Source of the DNA: Flavobacterium psychrophilum
GTDB taxonomy: Bacteria > Bacteroidota > Bacteroidia > Flavobacteriales > Flavobacteriaceae
NCBI GenBank assembly: GCA_945879625.1
Contig: CAMCVA010000003.1
Location: 62,001 to 126,000 of the forward strand
Reading direction: 5' to 3'
Length of the DNA: 64,000 bases
Of this stretch, positions 1 to 9,084 are shown piece by piece. The position numbers were made by a program, and so were the translations under genes. How positions within the stretch are numbered: the stretch's first letter is position 1; every line of letters starts with the position of its first letter. The notes beneath the pieces were generated by a model, which was not told the origin of the DNA, searched no databases, and saw only the letters and a program-made list of their open reading frames with translations.

Positions 1-105
1 GTTTCAGTGCCCGACAGCACAGCGACTTTGCACTAAAGAATAAAAATCAGTCGGCCTTTTAAACCTTTTGCAACTAATCTGCTCTCAAGGCAAACCAATT
101 ATTTT

Positions 106-645
106 TTGAACGAGCACGAATTTATACAGGCGCTTTTAGATCCACAAACGCAAAATGTAGCGTTTCAAAAATTAGTAGGACAATACCAAAAACCATTGTA
201 TTTTCATATTCGATCCATCGTACTCAATCATGACGATGCCGACGATGTACTGCAAAACACCTTTGTTAAGGTATTTCAGTACCTCAAAAACTTTAAACAA
301 GAGAGTAAATTATATACTTGGATGTACCGTATCGCGACCAACGAAGCCCTATCGCACCTGAGTCAGAAAGCCAAAAAAAACGGACGAACTAGCCAAGAAC
401 ACCAAGCCTTTGTGATCGATAATTTGGTGGCCGATGTATATTTTGAAGGCGATGAAATTCAACTGAAGTTACAAAAAGCCATTCATGAATTGCCCGAAAA
501 ACAACAATTGGTGTTTAAGATGCGGTACTTTAACGAATTGAAATACGAAGAAATGTCCGAAATTTTGGGCACTTCGGTGGGCGCCTTAAAAGCGTCCTAC
601 CACCACGCTGTAAAAAAAATAGAAACCTATATGCTAAAAAACTAA
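106..645 (+). CDS. ECF-type RNA polymerase sigma factor
   Basis: Alternative sigma factor of 179 residues. Sigma-70 region 2 is seen at about residues 22-90 (core DDADDVLQNTFVKVFQYL, then the WMYRIATNEAL segment) and region 4 at about 125-172 (LPEKQQLVFKMRYF followed by a helix-turn-helix, EEMSEILGTSVGALK). The start is a TTG: the frame is open back to a stop at 34-36 with no ATG or GTG, and homologues as I recall them begin MNEHEF-like. It is followed 6 bases later by a small single-pass membrane protein and then a Spy-like exported protein, so the trio probably forms a sigma/regulator operon. The target regulon cannot be read from the sequence. Confidence 0.93.
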   Translation: MNEHEFIQALLDPQTQNVAFQKLVGQYQKPLYFHIRSIVLNHDDADDVLQNTFVKVFQYLKNFKQESKLYTWMYRIATNEALSHLSQKAKKNGRTSQEHQAFVIDNLVADVYFEGDEIQLKLQKAIHELPEKQQLVFKMRYFNELKYEEMSEILGTSVGALKASYHHAVKKIETYMLKN

Positions 646-651
646 CTCGAT

Positions 652-999
652 ATGAAACCCTTTACACTTGACGAAAACGCAAAACTTCCTTCCGGATTTG
701 TAGTTCCCGAAAACTATTTTGCCCAATTTGAGCTAAAAGATTTCCACACAACCAAACCAAAAGTCCTGCGTTTACGAGCCGCGAAAACCAAATGGACTAT
801 AGCCGCAGCTGCTGTTTTATTGCTTTGCACCACCTTTACGGTGTATACCTTTTACCCAAAACCAGCGACCGAGACCGATAGCCAATCGGTAGAAAATTAT
901 ATATTGCACGACGCCGACATCAGCAGTTATGAATTGGCCGAATACTTGAATGAAACCGAATTGAATAACCTCCGATTATCAACTAACGCATCAAATTAA
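652..999 (+). CDS. small single-pass membrane protein, possible anti-sigma factor
   Basis: Protein of 115 residues with no family I can name. It has a short N-terminal part containing LPSGFVVPENYF, a basic stretch, one clear transmembrane helix at about residues 48-68, and an acidic C-terminal part that would lie in the periplasm. It begins 6 bases after the ECF sigma stop codon. A single-span protein directly behind an ECF sigma gene is the usual place of an anti-sigma factor, and the N-in/C-out layout fits, but the cytoplasmic part is only about 45 residues and no zinc-binding motif is present. Function as anti-sigma is inference. Confidence 0.75.
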   Translation: MKPFTLDENAKLPSGFVVPENYFAQFELKDFHTTKPKVLRLRAAKTKWTIAAAAVLLLCTTFTVYTFYPKPATETDSQSVENYILHDADISSYELAEYLNETELNNLRLSTNASN

Positions 1000-1010
1000 T
1001 CCTCACAATT

Positions 1011-1460
1011 ATGAAAAAAATCGTTTTACTCTTGGCAGTATTTTTTAGCCTTCTACTCCAAGCACAACCTACAAAATCAAAGGAAAAAAAAGAAAAACTA
1101 AAGGCGATTAAAACTGCCTACATCAGTACCGAACTTAATTTAACACCCGATGAAGCAACTAAATTCTGGCCGATTTACCATGCTTTTGAAGACAAACAGC
1201 ACGAAATTAAACAAGAGAAATGGAAACGAAACTTGGATGCCAACGATAGCAGTTTGAATGAATTGAGCACTAAAGAAGCGTCGGCACTGCTACAAAAAGT
1301 AGTGCATACTGAAGAAGCTACCTACCAAGAGCGCAAAAAATTCGTTCAAAATCTAAAGGAGTTTTTGCCTGCCATTAAGATCTTAAAACTACTGAAAGCA
1401 GAAGCGTCCTTTAATCGTAAGCTCTTGCAACAATTTCGAAATAAAAAAGACCAAAACTAA
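1011..1460 (+). CDS. exported Spy/CpxP-like sensor protein linked to ECF sigma
   Basis: Protein of 149 residues with a cleavable signal peptide (about residues 1-18, ending LLLQAQ) and a highly charged helical body. The segment LTPDEATKFWPIYHAFE is typical of the flavobacterial proteins named sensor of ECF-type sigma factor, which are related to Spy/CpxP/ZraP LTxxQ-type periplasmic proteins. It is the last gene of the sigma trio, 11 bases after the small membrane protein, and is followed by a good intrinsic terminator. It probably monitors periplasmic state and feeds back on the sigma factor; the signal is unknown. Confidence 0.85.
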   Translation: MKKIVLLLAVFFSLLLQAQPTKSKEKKEKLKAIKTAYISTELNLTPDEATKFWPIYHAFEDKQHEIKQEKWKRNLDANDSSLNELSTKEASALLQKVVHTEEATYQERKKFVQNLKEFLPAIKILKLLKAEASFNRKLLQQFRNKKDQN

Positions 1461-1492
1461 TCAACGGGCTTTTATGCTATAGACAAAAATTT

Positions 1493-1519
1493 AAACACAG
1501 TTCAGGCTGTGTTTTTTTT
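1493..1519 (+). terminator. intrinsic terminator of the sigma operon
   Basis: The stem AACACAG/CTGTGTT closes a short loop and is followed by a run of T, 33 bases after the stop of the Spy-like gene. Confidence 0.85.
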
Positions 1520-1576
1520 ATGCGAATAGTTTTTAAAAATAAAAACCTAAAAAAAATTTATTGTGTTGAATTATAG

Positions 1577-1584
1577 TAAATTTG
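1577..1584 (+). promoter_or_regulatory. Bacteroidota -7 promoter element before kup
   Basis: TAAATTTG matches TAnnTTTG. It ends 18 bases before the ATG at 1603, so the transcript would start near 1590. This argues against the longer TTG start at 1582, which lies inside the promoter element. No convincing TTTG -33 box is visible. Confidence 0.6.
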
Positions 1585-1602
1585 TGGACTTTTTTATACC
1601 TC

Positions 1603-3585
1603 ATGAGTACGACATCTGCGAATCACAATTTACACAGCAAACTATCTGCTGCAGGCTTATTAATTACCCTAGGAATTATATACGGCGACATCGGGACTTC
1701 TCCCCTCTACGTAATGAAAGCCATATTAGGCATGGATTTCGCCATCAACAAAGACCTGGTTTTGGGTGGAGTTTCATTGGTTTTTTGGACGCTAACTCTA
1801 CAAACTACCCTAAAATACGTAATCATTACCTTGAGTGCCGACAACAATGGCGAGGGCGGGATATTTGCCTTGTATGCCTTGGTGAAACGCACCAAAATTA
1901 AATGGTTAATTATCCCCGCGATTATTGGCGGAAGTGCACTTTTGGCCGACGGGATCATAACACCTCCCATTTCGGTTTCCTCTGCTGTAGAAGGTGTTCG
2001 AACCTACTACCCCGAAATTAATACTGTACCTATTGTAATCGGAATTTTAGTAATCCTATTTACCATTCAACAATTTGGGACCAAACTCGTGGGCAAATTT
2101 TTTGCACCGGTTATGTTGGTTTGGTTTTTGATGTTGGGTGTTATTGGAATTATTCAGATTGCAGGAAATCTAGAAGTGCTTAAAGCCATCAATCCGTATT
2201 ATGCCTACCATATTTTAATGGCCGATAACGGCATCAATCCCGGAGGATTCTTTGTTTTGGGATTTGTGTTTTTATGTACCACAGGAGCGGAAGCCTTATA
2301 TTCGGACATGGGGCATTGTGGCAGAAAAAACATCCGCATCAGTTGGATTTTTGTTAAAATTATGCTGATCCTCAACTACTTTGGACAAGCGGCCTATTTA
2401 ATTCATCACGAAGGAAGTACCTTGCGTAGCTTGGGCGGAAACAACGCGAATCCCTTTTATTTATCGATGGCGAGTTGGTTTCAACCCATCGGAATTGTAA
2501 TCGCGACCATGGCGGCCGTAATTGCCTCACAGGCATTAATTAGCGGCTCGTTTACGTTGATTAATGAAGCCATGCGATTGAACTTTTGGCCCAAAGTAAA
2601 AATTAAATACCCCACCGAATTAAAAGGTCAATTGTATATTCCCTCTATAAACTGGTTGCTATTATTGGGTTGTATTGGAATCGTGTTGCACTTTAAAGAA
2701 TCGAGCAACATGGAGCATGCCTATGGCTTGGCCATTATTTTATGCATGATCATGACTACCGTGTTGTTGAATTTTTACCTGATCATGAAACGTGTGAATG
2801 TGTTGGTCATTATTCCTTTAATTGCCGTGTATCTAATTATAGAATTCAGTTTCTTGTATGCCAACATTACCAAATTTGCCGACGGCGGTTACGTAACACT
2901 CATCATTGCAATCGCGCTAATTTCTATCATGACTACCTGGTATTTGGCCAAGCAAATCAGTAAAAATTACACCAAGTTTGTCAAAATAGACAACTACAAA
3001 AAAGTATTGGCCGAACTCAGTGTCGATTTATCGATTCCCAAATATGCCACCCATTTGGTGTACATGACCAATGCCAGTCGAACCGACGAGATTGAAGAAA
3101 AAGTAATGTATTCTATTTTACAAAAACGTCCCAAACGCGCCGATATTTATTGGTTTGTGCACGTGAATATCATGAACGAACCCTATAACCGCGAATACAA
3201 AGTGACCGAAATTATCAAAGACGATTTGTTTCGCATTGACTTCAACTTGGGCTTTCGCGAGGCGACTAAAATCAATTTGATGTTCAAAGAAGTATTGATC
3301 GATATGGTAAACAAAGGCGAAGTCGATGTAACCAGTCGCTACGAATCCTTGAGCAAAAACAACATCATTGGCGACTTTAAGTTTGTGTTGTCTGAGAAGT
3401 TCCTTTCTAATGACAGTGATTTATTGTGGCACGAAAAAATTATCATGAACACTTATTTCTTGATCAAGAAATTCAGTTTATCAGAAGAACGCGGATTTGG
3501 ATTGGACAGCAGTTCGGTAAAAATCGAAAAATTCCCGATGGTGTTGCATCCACCCGAGAAAATTGGCCTAGTGCGCATCAAATAA
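1603..3585 (+). CDS. kup: Kup-family potassium uptake permease
   Basis: Proton-coupled K+ importer of the inner membrane, KUP/HAK/KT family, 660 residues from the chosen ATG. The family signature GIIYGDIGTSPLYV is near the N-terminus and about twelve hydrophobic segments fill residues 15-430. The remaining C-terminal third is a hydrophilic cytoplasmic domain, as in E. coli Kup (622 residues). An in-frame TTG 21 bases upstream gives a longer frame, but it sits within a TAnnTTTG promoter element, so ATG 1603 is preferred. It appears to be a single-gene unit, bounded by terminators on both sides. Confidence 0.97.
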   Translation: MSTTSANHNLHSKLSAAGLLITLGIIYGDIGTSPLYVMKAILGMDFAINKDLVLGGVSLVFWTLTLQTTLKYVIITLSADNNGEGGIFALYALVKRTKIKWLIIPAIIGGSALLADGIITPPISVSSAVEGVRTYYPEINTVPIVIGILVILFTIQQFGTKLVGKFFAPVMLVWFLMLGVIGIIQIAGNLEVLKAINPYYAYHILMADNGINPGGFFVLGFVFLCTTGAEALYSDMGHCGRKNIRISWIFVKIMLILNYFGQAAYLIHHEGSTLRSLGGNNANPFYLSMASWFQPIGIVIATMAAVIASQALISGSFTLINEAMRLNFWPKVKIKYPTELKGQLYIPSINWLLLLGCIGIVLHFKESSNMEHAYGLAIILCMIMTTVLLNFYLIMKRVNVLVIIPLIAVYLIIEFSFLYANITKFADGGYVTLIIAIALISIMTTWYLAKQISKNYTKFVKIDNYKKVLAELSVDLSIPKYATHLVYMTNASRTDEIEEKVMYSILQKRPKRADIYWFVHVNIMNEPYNREYKVTEIIKDDLFRIDFNLGFREATKINLMFKEVLIDMVNKGEVDVTSRYESLSKNNIIGDFKFVLSEKFLSNDSDLLWHEKIIMNTYFLIKKFSLSEERGFGLDSSSVKIEKFPMVLHPPEKIGLVRIK

Positions 3586-3591
3586 AAAAGC

Positions 3592-3617
3592 AACACTGTT
3601 TCGGCAGTGTTTTTTTT
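3592..3617 (+). terminator. intrinsic terminator after kup
   Basis: Stem AACACTG/CAGTGTT with a six-base loop TTTCGG, followed by eight T. Confidence 0.9.
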
Positions 3618-3692
3618 GCCTCCCAATTTAGCTGTTGCAAACCTAGAAAATACGGGCTATTTAACTACCTTTAGCCCCCAAATTAATGACCC

Positions 3693-4925
3693 ATGAGATT
3701 ACACCGAAATTTAGTTTACACCACCATAGATTCCCTAAACGCGATTTTTAACGACGGCGAATACGCTGACAAAGTAGTGGCACGCGCACTCAAAAAAGAC
3801 AAACGTTGGGGCAGTTCCGATCGCAAGTTTGTGGCCGAAACCATCTACGAAATTGTGCGTTGGAAACGATTATATGCCGAAATTGCCGAAGTAAAAGAAC
3901 CCTTTGACCGCGATAATTTGTGGCGCATGTTTGCCGCTTGGGCTGTGTTGCGTGGCTACCCAATTCCGGATTGGCGACAATTGGAAGGCACTCCCGAACG
4001 AAAAATAAAAGGTCGATTTGACGAATTGTCCAAAATTCGCGTGTACAAAGAATCGATTCCCGATTGGATGGATGCTTTGGGCGTAGCCGAATTGGGTGAG
4101 AAAAAATGGGCCACCGAAATTACCGCACAAAACCAACCAGCCAAAGTAATTTTGCGTACCAATACACTCAAAACAACCAAAGAAAAACTGCGCGCAATCC
4201 TCATGGATTTGAATATCGAAACCGAGTATTTAGCCGATCAGCCGGATGCTTTGGTGTTGAAAGAACGAGCCAATGTGTTTTTGACCGACGCCTTCAAAGA
4301 CGGTTTTTTTGAGGTACAAGATGCCAGTTCGCAGTTGGTGGCGGCATTTTTGGATGTGGCACCTGGCATGCGTGTAGTAGACACCTGTGCGGGTGCGGGT
4401 GGAAAAACATTGCACATGGCTTCACTCATGGAAAACAAAGGCCAATTGATTGCCATGGATTTGTACGAAAGCAAACTCAAACAACTCAAGTTACGTGCCA
4501 AACGTAACGGGGCATTTAACATAGAATACCGCATCATCGATTCGACCAAAGTGATCAAAAAATTGCACGAAAAAGCCGATCGCGTATTGATTGACGCACC
4601 CTGCAGCGGATTGGGCGTCTTGAAACGCAATCCGGATGCCAAATGGAAACTGCAACCAGAATTCATTGACAACATCAAAAAAGTACAAGCCGAAGTCTTA
4701 GAAAATTATTCCAAAATAGTGAAGCCGGGCGGTAAACTGGTCTATGCTACCTGCTCTATTTTGCCTTCAGAAAACGAAAATCAAATTAAGAATTTTCTGA
4801 AAACCGAAATCGGAAAGGAATTTACCTTTGTGAAAGATGTGAAAATTTTAGCCTCAGAATCGGGTTTTGATGGATTCTATATGGCAAAACTGGAACGCAA
4901 ATTGGACACAACACCTGCTAATTAA
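3693..4925 (+). CDS. rsmB: rRNA (cytosine-5) methyltransferase, RsmB family
   Basis: SAM-dependent RNA m5C methyltransferase of the RsmB/Nop2/Sun family, 410 residues; in E. coli RsmB modifies C967 of 16S rRNA. The N-terminal NusB-like helical region occupies about residues 1-140. The SAM-binding loop DTCAGAGGKT lies near residue 230, motif IV DAPCSGLG near 304, and the catalytic-cysteine motif YATCSILPSENE near 351. Both cysteines of the two-cysteine mechanism are present. It follows the kup terminator, so it has its own promoter; TACCTTTA at 3666-3673 is a weak candidate. Whether the target is exactly C967 is inferred from the family. Confidence 0.93.
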   Translation: MRLHRNLVYTTIDSLNAIFNDGEYADKVVARALKKDKRWGSSDRKFVAETIYEIVRWKRLYAEIAEVKEPFDRDNLWRMFAAWAVLRGYPIPDWRQLEGTPERKIKGRFDELSKIRVYKESIPDWMDALGVAELGEKKWATEITAQNQPAKVILRTNTLKTTKEKLRAILMDLNIETEYLADQPDALVLKERANVFLTDAFKDGFFEVQDASSQLVAAFLDVAPGMRVVDTCAGAGGKTLHMASLMENKGQLIAMDLYESKLKQLKLRAKRNGAFNIEYRIIDSTKVIKKLHEKADRVLIDAPCSGLGVLKRNPDAKWKLQPEFIDNIKKVQAEVLENYSKIVKPGGKLVYATCSILPSENENQIKNFLKTEIGKEFTFVKDVKILASESGFDGFYMAKLERKLDTTPAN

Positions 4926-4939
4926 TACCCATTACAACC

Positions 4940-6022
4940 ATGAAAAATATTTTTTTATACTCCATTTCACTTATTGGTTTTATTGGTATCGCACAACCAC
5001 CCGCCGGCTATTATAGCACAGCTATAGGTACAGGATATACCCTAAAAACACAATTATTCAACATAATCAACAACCACAACGACCGCGGGTATTCCGGTTT
5101 ATACACCACCTACCTCACGTCTGACAAGGATTTTTACTACGAAAACGACGGTACACTTTTGGATAATTATTCTGAAAATCCATTTGGGCCAGATGCCTAC
5201 AATTTTACTTATGGCATAAACCAAGACGACGGTACCGGCGGTAATAACGAAGGCGAACGCTACAACCGCGAGCATATCGTTCCACAATCGGTATTTAATC
5301 AGGCTACTCCCATGTATTCAGACGCCCATTTTGTGGTACCGTCAGATAAAAAAGTAAATGCCCAACGCGGCGATTTACCGTTTGGGAAAGTAGGCAGTGC
5401 CAATTGGACATCGCTTAATGGAAGCAAACGCGGCAATAATTTAAATTCTAGTTATTCAGCTGGATATTCGGACATCGTGTTTGAACCCATCGACGAATTT
5501 AAAGGAGACATTGCGCGCAACCTCCTGTATTTTGCCACGCGCTACGAAGATGTGGTTGCTGGATTCAACTACGTGATGTTTAATAATACGTCCAATCAGG
5601 TTTTTGCTCAGCCCTTCCTCAATATCCTTCTCACTTGGAACCAACAAGATCCGGTGAGTCAGCGAGAAACCGACCGAAACAACGCCATTTATGCGCGCCA
5701 AGGGAATCGAAATCCGTACATAGACAATTCAATTTACGTAACTTCAGTGTGGGGACAACCCTTGGATAATAATCAATTTACGTTGTCAGAAGCTGTTTTG
5801 ATTTATCCCAACCCTTCACATACAAATTGCATTACATTAGAAAGCGCACGGCCAATCAATGAAATTAGTGTGGTAACCATAAGCGGACAATGCATTCAAC
5901 ACCTTGTAAATCCAATGATTTTGGATTCTAAAATTACCTTAACTAATATTCCGGCAGGTTTTTATCTGATTAAACTAAAATCAGATTCGCTCGAAGTAAC
6001 CAAGAAAGTTTGCTTGTACTAA
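4940..6022 (+). CDS. secreted endonuclease I family nuclease with T9SS sorting domain
   Basis: Extracellular non-specific nuclease of the endonuclease I (EndA/NucM) family, 360 residues. A signal peptide (about 1-18) precedes the nuclease domain at about 25-270. Its core YNREHIVPQSVF carries the catalytic REH and is followed by DAHFVVPSDKKVNAQRG. The last 75 residues (beginning AVLIYPNPS, ending LIKLKSDSLEVTKKVCLY) are a type A Por secretion C-terminal domain, so the enzyme should leave through the type IX secretion system and be anchored or released. It likely degrades external DNA or RNA for phosphate and nucleosides. It lies 14 bases after rsmB but is functionally unrelated. Confidence 0.92.
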   Translation: MKNIFLYSISLIGFIGIAQPPAGYYSTAIGTGYTLKTQLFNIINNHNDRGYSGLYTTYLTSDKDFYYENDGTLLDNYSENPFGPDAYNFTYGINQDDGTGGNNEGERYNREHIVPQSVFNQATPMYSDAHFVVPSDKKVNAQRGDLPFGKVGSANWTSLNGSKRGNNLNSSYSAGYSDIVFEPIDEFKGDIARNLLYFATRYEDVVAGFNYVMFNNTSNQVFAQPFLNILLTWNQQDPVSQRETDRNNAIYARQGNRNPYIDNSIYVTSVWGQPLDNNQFTLSEAVLIYPNPSHTNCITLESARPINEISVVTISGQCIQHLVNPMILDSKITLTNIPAGFYLIKLKSDSLEVTKKVCLY

Positions 6023-6049
6023 AAGTGTTTTCGCATTTATACCCAATAA

Positions 6050-6076
6050 AAAAATCCTCCAATTGGAGGATTTTTT
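6050..6076. terminator. bidirectional terminator between nuclease gene and rho
   Basis: AATCCTCC and GGAGGATT pair around the loop AATT, with A runs before and T runs after, so both the nuclease gene and the convergent rho gene can end here. Confidence 0.9.
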
Positions 6077-6095
6077 ATTTTATAGCTAGAAGAAG

Positions 6096-7787
6096 TTAAT
6101 CATTCATCGAAATCAAAAACTCCTCGTTGTTGCGGGTTTTCTTGAAACGGTCGTTGATGAAATCCATGGCTTCAACCGGATTCATGTCAGATAAGTATTT
6201 ACGCATAATCCACATGCGTTGTAAGGTTTTTTCATCCAACAACAAATCATCGCGACGCGTACTCGACGAAGTCAAATCAATAGCCGGGAAAATACGTTTG
6301 TTGGCAATTTTACGATCCAATTGCAATTCCATGTTTCCGGTTCCTTTGAATTCCTCAAAAATCACCTCATCCATTTTAGAGCCAGTTTCGGTCAAGGCCG
6401 TGGCGATGATGCTCAACGATCCGCCATTTTCTACATTACGAGCGGCTCCAAAAAATCGTTTGGGTTTTTGCAAGGCGTTGGCATCTACTCCACCGCTCAA
6501 TACTTTTCCCGAAGCCGGTTGAACCGTATTGTATGCACGGGCCAAACGTGTAATCGAATCCAATAAAATAACCACATCGTGCCCACATTCTACCAAACGT
6601 TTTGCTTTCTCGAGCACAATATTGGCGATTTTAACGTGTTCTTGCGGTTCTCTGTCAAAGGTTGAAGCAATTACTTCGCCACGTACCGAACGCTGCATGT
6701 CGGTCACCTCTTCTGGTCGTTCGTCAATCAACAACACCAACAAATATACTTCGGGATGATTGGCAGCAATGGCATTGGCAATATCCTTCAACAACATGGT
6801 TTTACCCGTTTTGGGTTGGGCCACAATCATACCACGTTGTCCTTTTCCTATCGGTGAAAACAAATCGATAATACGAGTAGAAATAGAACTTCCTTTGTCG
6901 GCGATTCTAAATTTTTCGGTAGGAAATACAGGCGTTAAATGCTCAAACGAAACACGATCGCGCACTACTTGCGGGTCATGTCCGTTAATTTTGAGCACGC
7001 GCACCAAAGGGAAAAACTTCTCCCCTTCTTTGGGCGGACGCACCACGCCTTTTACGGTATCACCCGTTTTTAAACCAAACAAACGAATTTGTGAAGTAGA
7101 CAAATAAATATCATCTGGCGAAGCCAAATAGTTGTAATCGGATGAACGCAAAAATCCGTAGCCATCGGGCATCATTTCTAATACGCCTTCGCTTTCGATG
7201 ATGCCATCAAATTCAAAATCGGCATCGCGAAAATTGGGGCTTTTTTTGTTTTTAAAATTGGGGTTTTGGTTTCCGTTTGGAATATTCTGAGCCTGCTGCT
7301 GATTTTGTTTGGGATGCTGCGGCTTATTGTGCTGTGGTTTTATGTCGTGTGAAACTGCATCTGTGGAGGTGTTTTCCTGTTGAGCAGATTCGGAACTTGT
7401 GGGTTGATCGGTTATGGGAGCCTGCTCGGCCTGGGCTTTCATCGCTTGTTTTTTCTCGTACTCGGCCTTATTAAATTTGGGTTTTGGCCCACGTTTAGCC
7501 GATTGAGCTAGCGGTATTTCAGATTCTGCAGCTTCTGGTTCTGGTTCAACAGCCGAAAATAAAGTATCCGGTGCTATTGCTGGAGATTTGTCGGCGGTAA
7601 TACGCGCTCTTTTAGGTTTATCATCAACGGAAGAACTGAAATCAGTTGTATCTGGGTTTTGCAAGGCTAAAATTTCGGCAATGAGGGCCTCTTTTTTTAC
7701 GCCAGCATATTTTATTTTTTTGGACGCTTTGGCAATGTCCTGAAGCTCAGTAAGCTTCATTTCTTTTAATGCAGAAATGTCAAACAT
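6096..7787 (-). CDS. rho: transcription termination factor Rho with long disordered insertion
   Basis: Hexameric RNA-dependent ATPase that ends transcription, 563 residues against 419 in E. coli. Rho_N helical domain is at residues 5-43 and the RNA-binding cold-shock fold at about 195-270. The ATPase core has Walker A AQPKTGKT at 323-330 and Walker [17 protein letters not shown]. The extra length is a low-complexity segment at about 45-188 rich in Q, N, P, K and E, of the kind seen in Bacteroides Rho. It ends at a bidirectional intrinsic terminator and is transcribed alone. Assignment is secure; the role of the insertion is discussed in the findings. Confidence 0.98.
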   Translation of the reverse strand: MFDISALKEMKLTELQDIAKASKKIKYAGVKKEALIAEILALQNPDTTDFSSSVDDKPKRARITADKSPAIAPDTLFSAVEPEPEAAESEIPLAQSAKRGPKPKFNKAEYEKKQAMKAQAEQAPITDQPTSSESAQQENTSTDAVSHDIKPQHNKPQHPKQNQQQAQNIPNGNQNPNFKNKKSPNFRDADFEFDGIIESEGVLEMMPDGYGFLRSSDYNYLASPDDIYLSTSQIRLFGLKTGDTVKGVVRPPKEGEKFFPLVRVLKINGHDPQVVRDRVSFEHLTPVFPTEKFRIADKGSSISTRIIDLFSPIGKGQRGMIVAQPKTGKTMLLKDIANAIAANHPEVYLLVLLIDERPEEVTDMQRSVRGEVIASTFDREPQEHVKIANIVLEKAKRLVECGHDVVILLDSITRLARAYNTVQPASGKVLSGGVDANALQKPKRFFGAARNVENGGSLSIIATALTETGSKMDEVIFEEFKGTGNMELQLDRKIANKRIFPAIDLTSSSTRRDDLLLDEKTLQRMWIMRKYLSDMNPVEAMDFINDRFKKTRNNEEFLISMND

Positions 7788-7949
7788 GAATATGTTCTTT
7801 TAATTAAAATTAGATTGGGAATAATAACGAAATAAGGAGTGTGTTTTTTCTTTTTGAATAGAACCGTACGGCTGTAGTTTGTACGTTTTGTGTTGCAATA
7901 ATACGAATAAATATTCAGCGAACAATAGTATTTATTTAAAAAGAAACTT

Positions 7950-7957
7950 TATTTTTG
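7950..7957 (+). promoter_or_regulatory. Bacteroidota -7 element before the DUF4293 gene
   Basis: TATTTTTG matches TAnnTTTG and ends 17 bases before the ATG at 7975, which supports that start over the in-frame ATG at 7879. Confidence 0.55.
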
Positions 7958-7974
7958 TGGCTCATACCACCTGC

Positions 7975-8385
7975 ATGATACAACGCATTCAAACCCTTTA
8001 TATGCTTTTGGCTATCCTACTTATAGGAGTTATGCCATTTTTTATTCCACTCTGGAAAACGGCAGCGGGTCCGTTTTATTTTATGCAAGACAGCAGCTAT
8101 TCAGCCCTAATTGGCCTGAGTGTTTCGTTGCTGCTGCTGAGTATTTTATTTTACAAAAAAAGACAACATCAATTTGTGTTAAACAGATTGAACATGATAA
8201 TAACGTTAATTTTATTGGGATTGTTTGTTTATCGATCACTAAGTCTATCTGGAGGAACTGCTGCAGTTTCGGAGAAAGGTATTGGGATCTATCTTCCTCT
8301 TATTTCTATCGTTTTGTTGGCGCTTGCCAATAAAGCCATTAAGAAGGACGAAGAACTCGTAAAATCTGTAGATCGATTGAGATAA
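7975..8385 (+). CDS. DUF4293 family integral membrane protein
   Basis: Four-helix membrane protein of 136 residues, beginning MIQRIQTLYMLLAILL, which is the characteristic N-terminus of the DUF4293 family of Bacteroidota. The hydrophobic stretches are at about 7-27, 44-62, 74-92 and 105-122; the C-terminus is charged. An in-frame ATG 96 bases upstream would put the N-terminus in promoter sequence, so it was not used. It is divergent from rho, a neighbourhood I recall as common in flavobacteria. The molecular function is unknown. Confidence 0.85.
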   Translation: MIQRIQTLYMLLAILLIGVMPFFIPLWKTAAGPFYFMQDSSYSALIGLSVSLLLLSILFYKKRQHQFVLNRLNMIITLILLGLFVYRSLSLSGGTAAVSEKGIGIYLPLISIVLLALANKAIKKDEELVKSVDRLR

Positions 8386-8417
8386 ACCTATAAACTTAGT
8401 TTATTAGTGCGAAGAAA

Positions 8418-8444
8418 AACCTGTCCTTGTGACGGGTTTTTTTT
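8418..8444 (+). terminator. intrinsic terminator after the DUF4293 gene
   Basis: AACCTGTC pairs with GACGGGTT (one G-U pair) around a five-base loop, followed by T8. Confidence 0.8.
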
Positions 8445-8448
8445 GTGC

Positions 8449-8943
8449 CTATTTGGTGCCCAATTCGATGATTTCTAAGTCTTTAATTTGTGCACCATCA
8501 ATCACAAAGCGAAGCATGGTGCGCACCTGATGAAAGCCACTTTTGCCTGCCGCTCCCGGATTCATGTGGAGTAAATTGAGTTTTTGATCAAACTGCACTT
8601 TTAGAATGTGCGAATGACCACAGATAAACAACTGTGGAGGATTGGCAGCCAATGCAGAACGAATCGCTGGATTGTACTTGCCGGGATATCCGCCAATGTG
8701 GGTAATCCAAACCGACACGTCTTCGCAAAAAAATTGGTTGTGTAACGGAAACTCCATTCGGGCCTTGTCATCGTCAATGTTTCCATAAACCGCACGTAAC
8801 GGCTTGATTGCTTTGATGGTATCGGTAACAGTCAAATTACCAAAATCCCCAGCATGCCACACCTCATCAGCCAAACGCATATACTTGAGCATCCCCTCGT
8901 CGAGGTGGCTATGGGTATCTGATAGCAATAGAATTTTCTTCAC
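8449..8943 (-). CDS. metallophosphoesterase, YfcE/MJ0936 family
   Basis: Small calcineurin-like phosphodiesterase, 164 residues, in the usual size range of the YfcE/MJ0936 group. Metal-binding motifs are visible in order: DTHSH near residue 9, GDFGN near 33, YGNIDD near 54, GGYPG near 84 and GHSH near 110. The chosen start is GTG at 8943; translation from there begins MKKILLLSDTH, matching the family N-terminus. A -7 element CAAAAATA (reverse of TATTTTTG) is at 8963-8970. It faces the DUF4293 gene and probably has its own promoter. The physiological substrate is unknown. Confidence 0.9.
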   Translation of the reverse strand: MKKILLLSDTHSHLDEGMLKYMRLADEVWHAGDFGNLTVTDTIKAIKPLRAVYGNIDDDKARMEFPLHNQFFCEDVSVWITHIGGYPGKYNPAIRSALAANPPQLFICGHSHILKVQFDQKLNLLHMNPGAAGKSGFHQVRTMLRFVIDGAQIKDLEIIELGTK

Positions 8944-8962
8944 CGTTTAAGAATTGAGTGCA

Positions 8963-8970
8963 CAAAAATA
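8963..8970 (-). promoter_or_regulatory. -7 element before the phosphoesterase gene
   Basis: On the minus strand this reads TATTTTTG (TAnnTTTG), 19 bases upstream of the GTG start at 8943. Confidence 0.5.
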
Positions 8971-9050
8971 GGCTTTAATTTAGACTTGAACGCGCTTGAA
9001 ATTGCCCAAAACTTTACTATTCTACTGTCCTGTGCTTCTAAAATCCTTTG

Positions 9051-9058
9051 TACATTTA
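9051..9058 (+). promoter_or_regulatory. possible -7 element before truA
   Basis: TACATTTA differs from TAnnTTTG only in the last base. It ends 26 bases before the TTG at 9085 and helps to choose that start. A variant match, so weak on its own. Confidence 0.35.
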
Positions 9059-9084
9059 CGAGCACAAAAATTAAGCTTTTCGAC

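Noticed and set aside
1582..1602. TTG start giving a longer Kup
   Set aside because: The codon overlaps the promoter -7 element and the added residues are not typical of Kup N-termini; ATG 1603 is preferred.
4238..4678. 146-residue minus-strand frame inside rsmB
   Set aside because: Shadow of conserved methyltransferase codons; no recognisable motif.
8986..9084. N-terminal extension of TruA
   Set aside because: It has no similarity to TruA and covers a putative promoter; TTG 9085 gives the family N-terminus.
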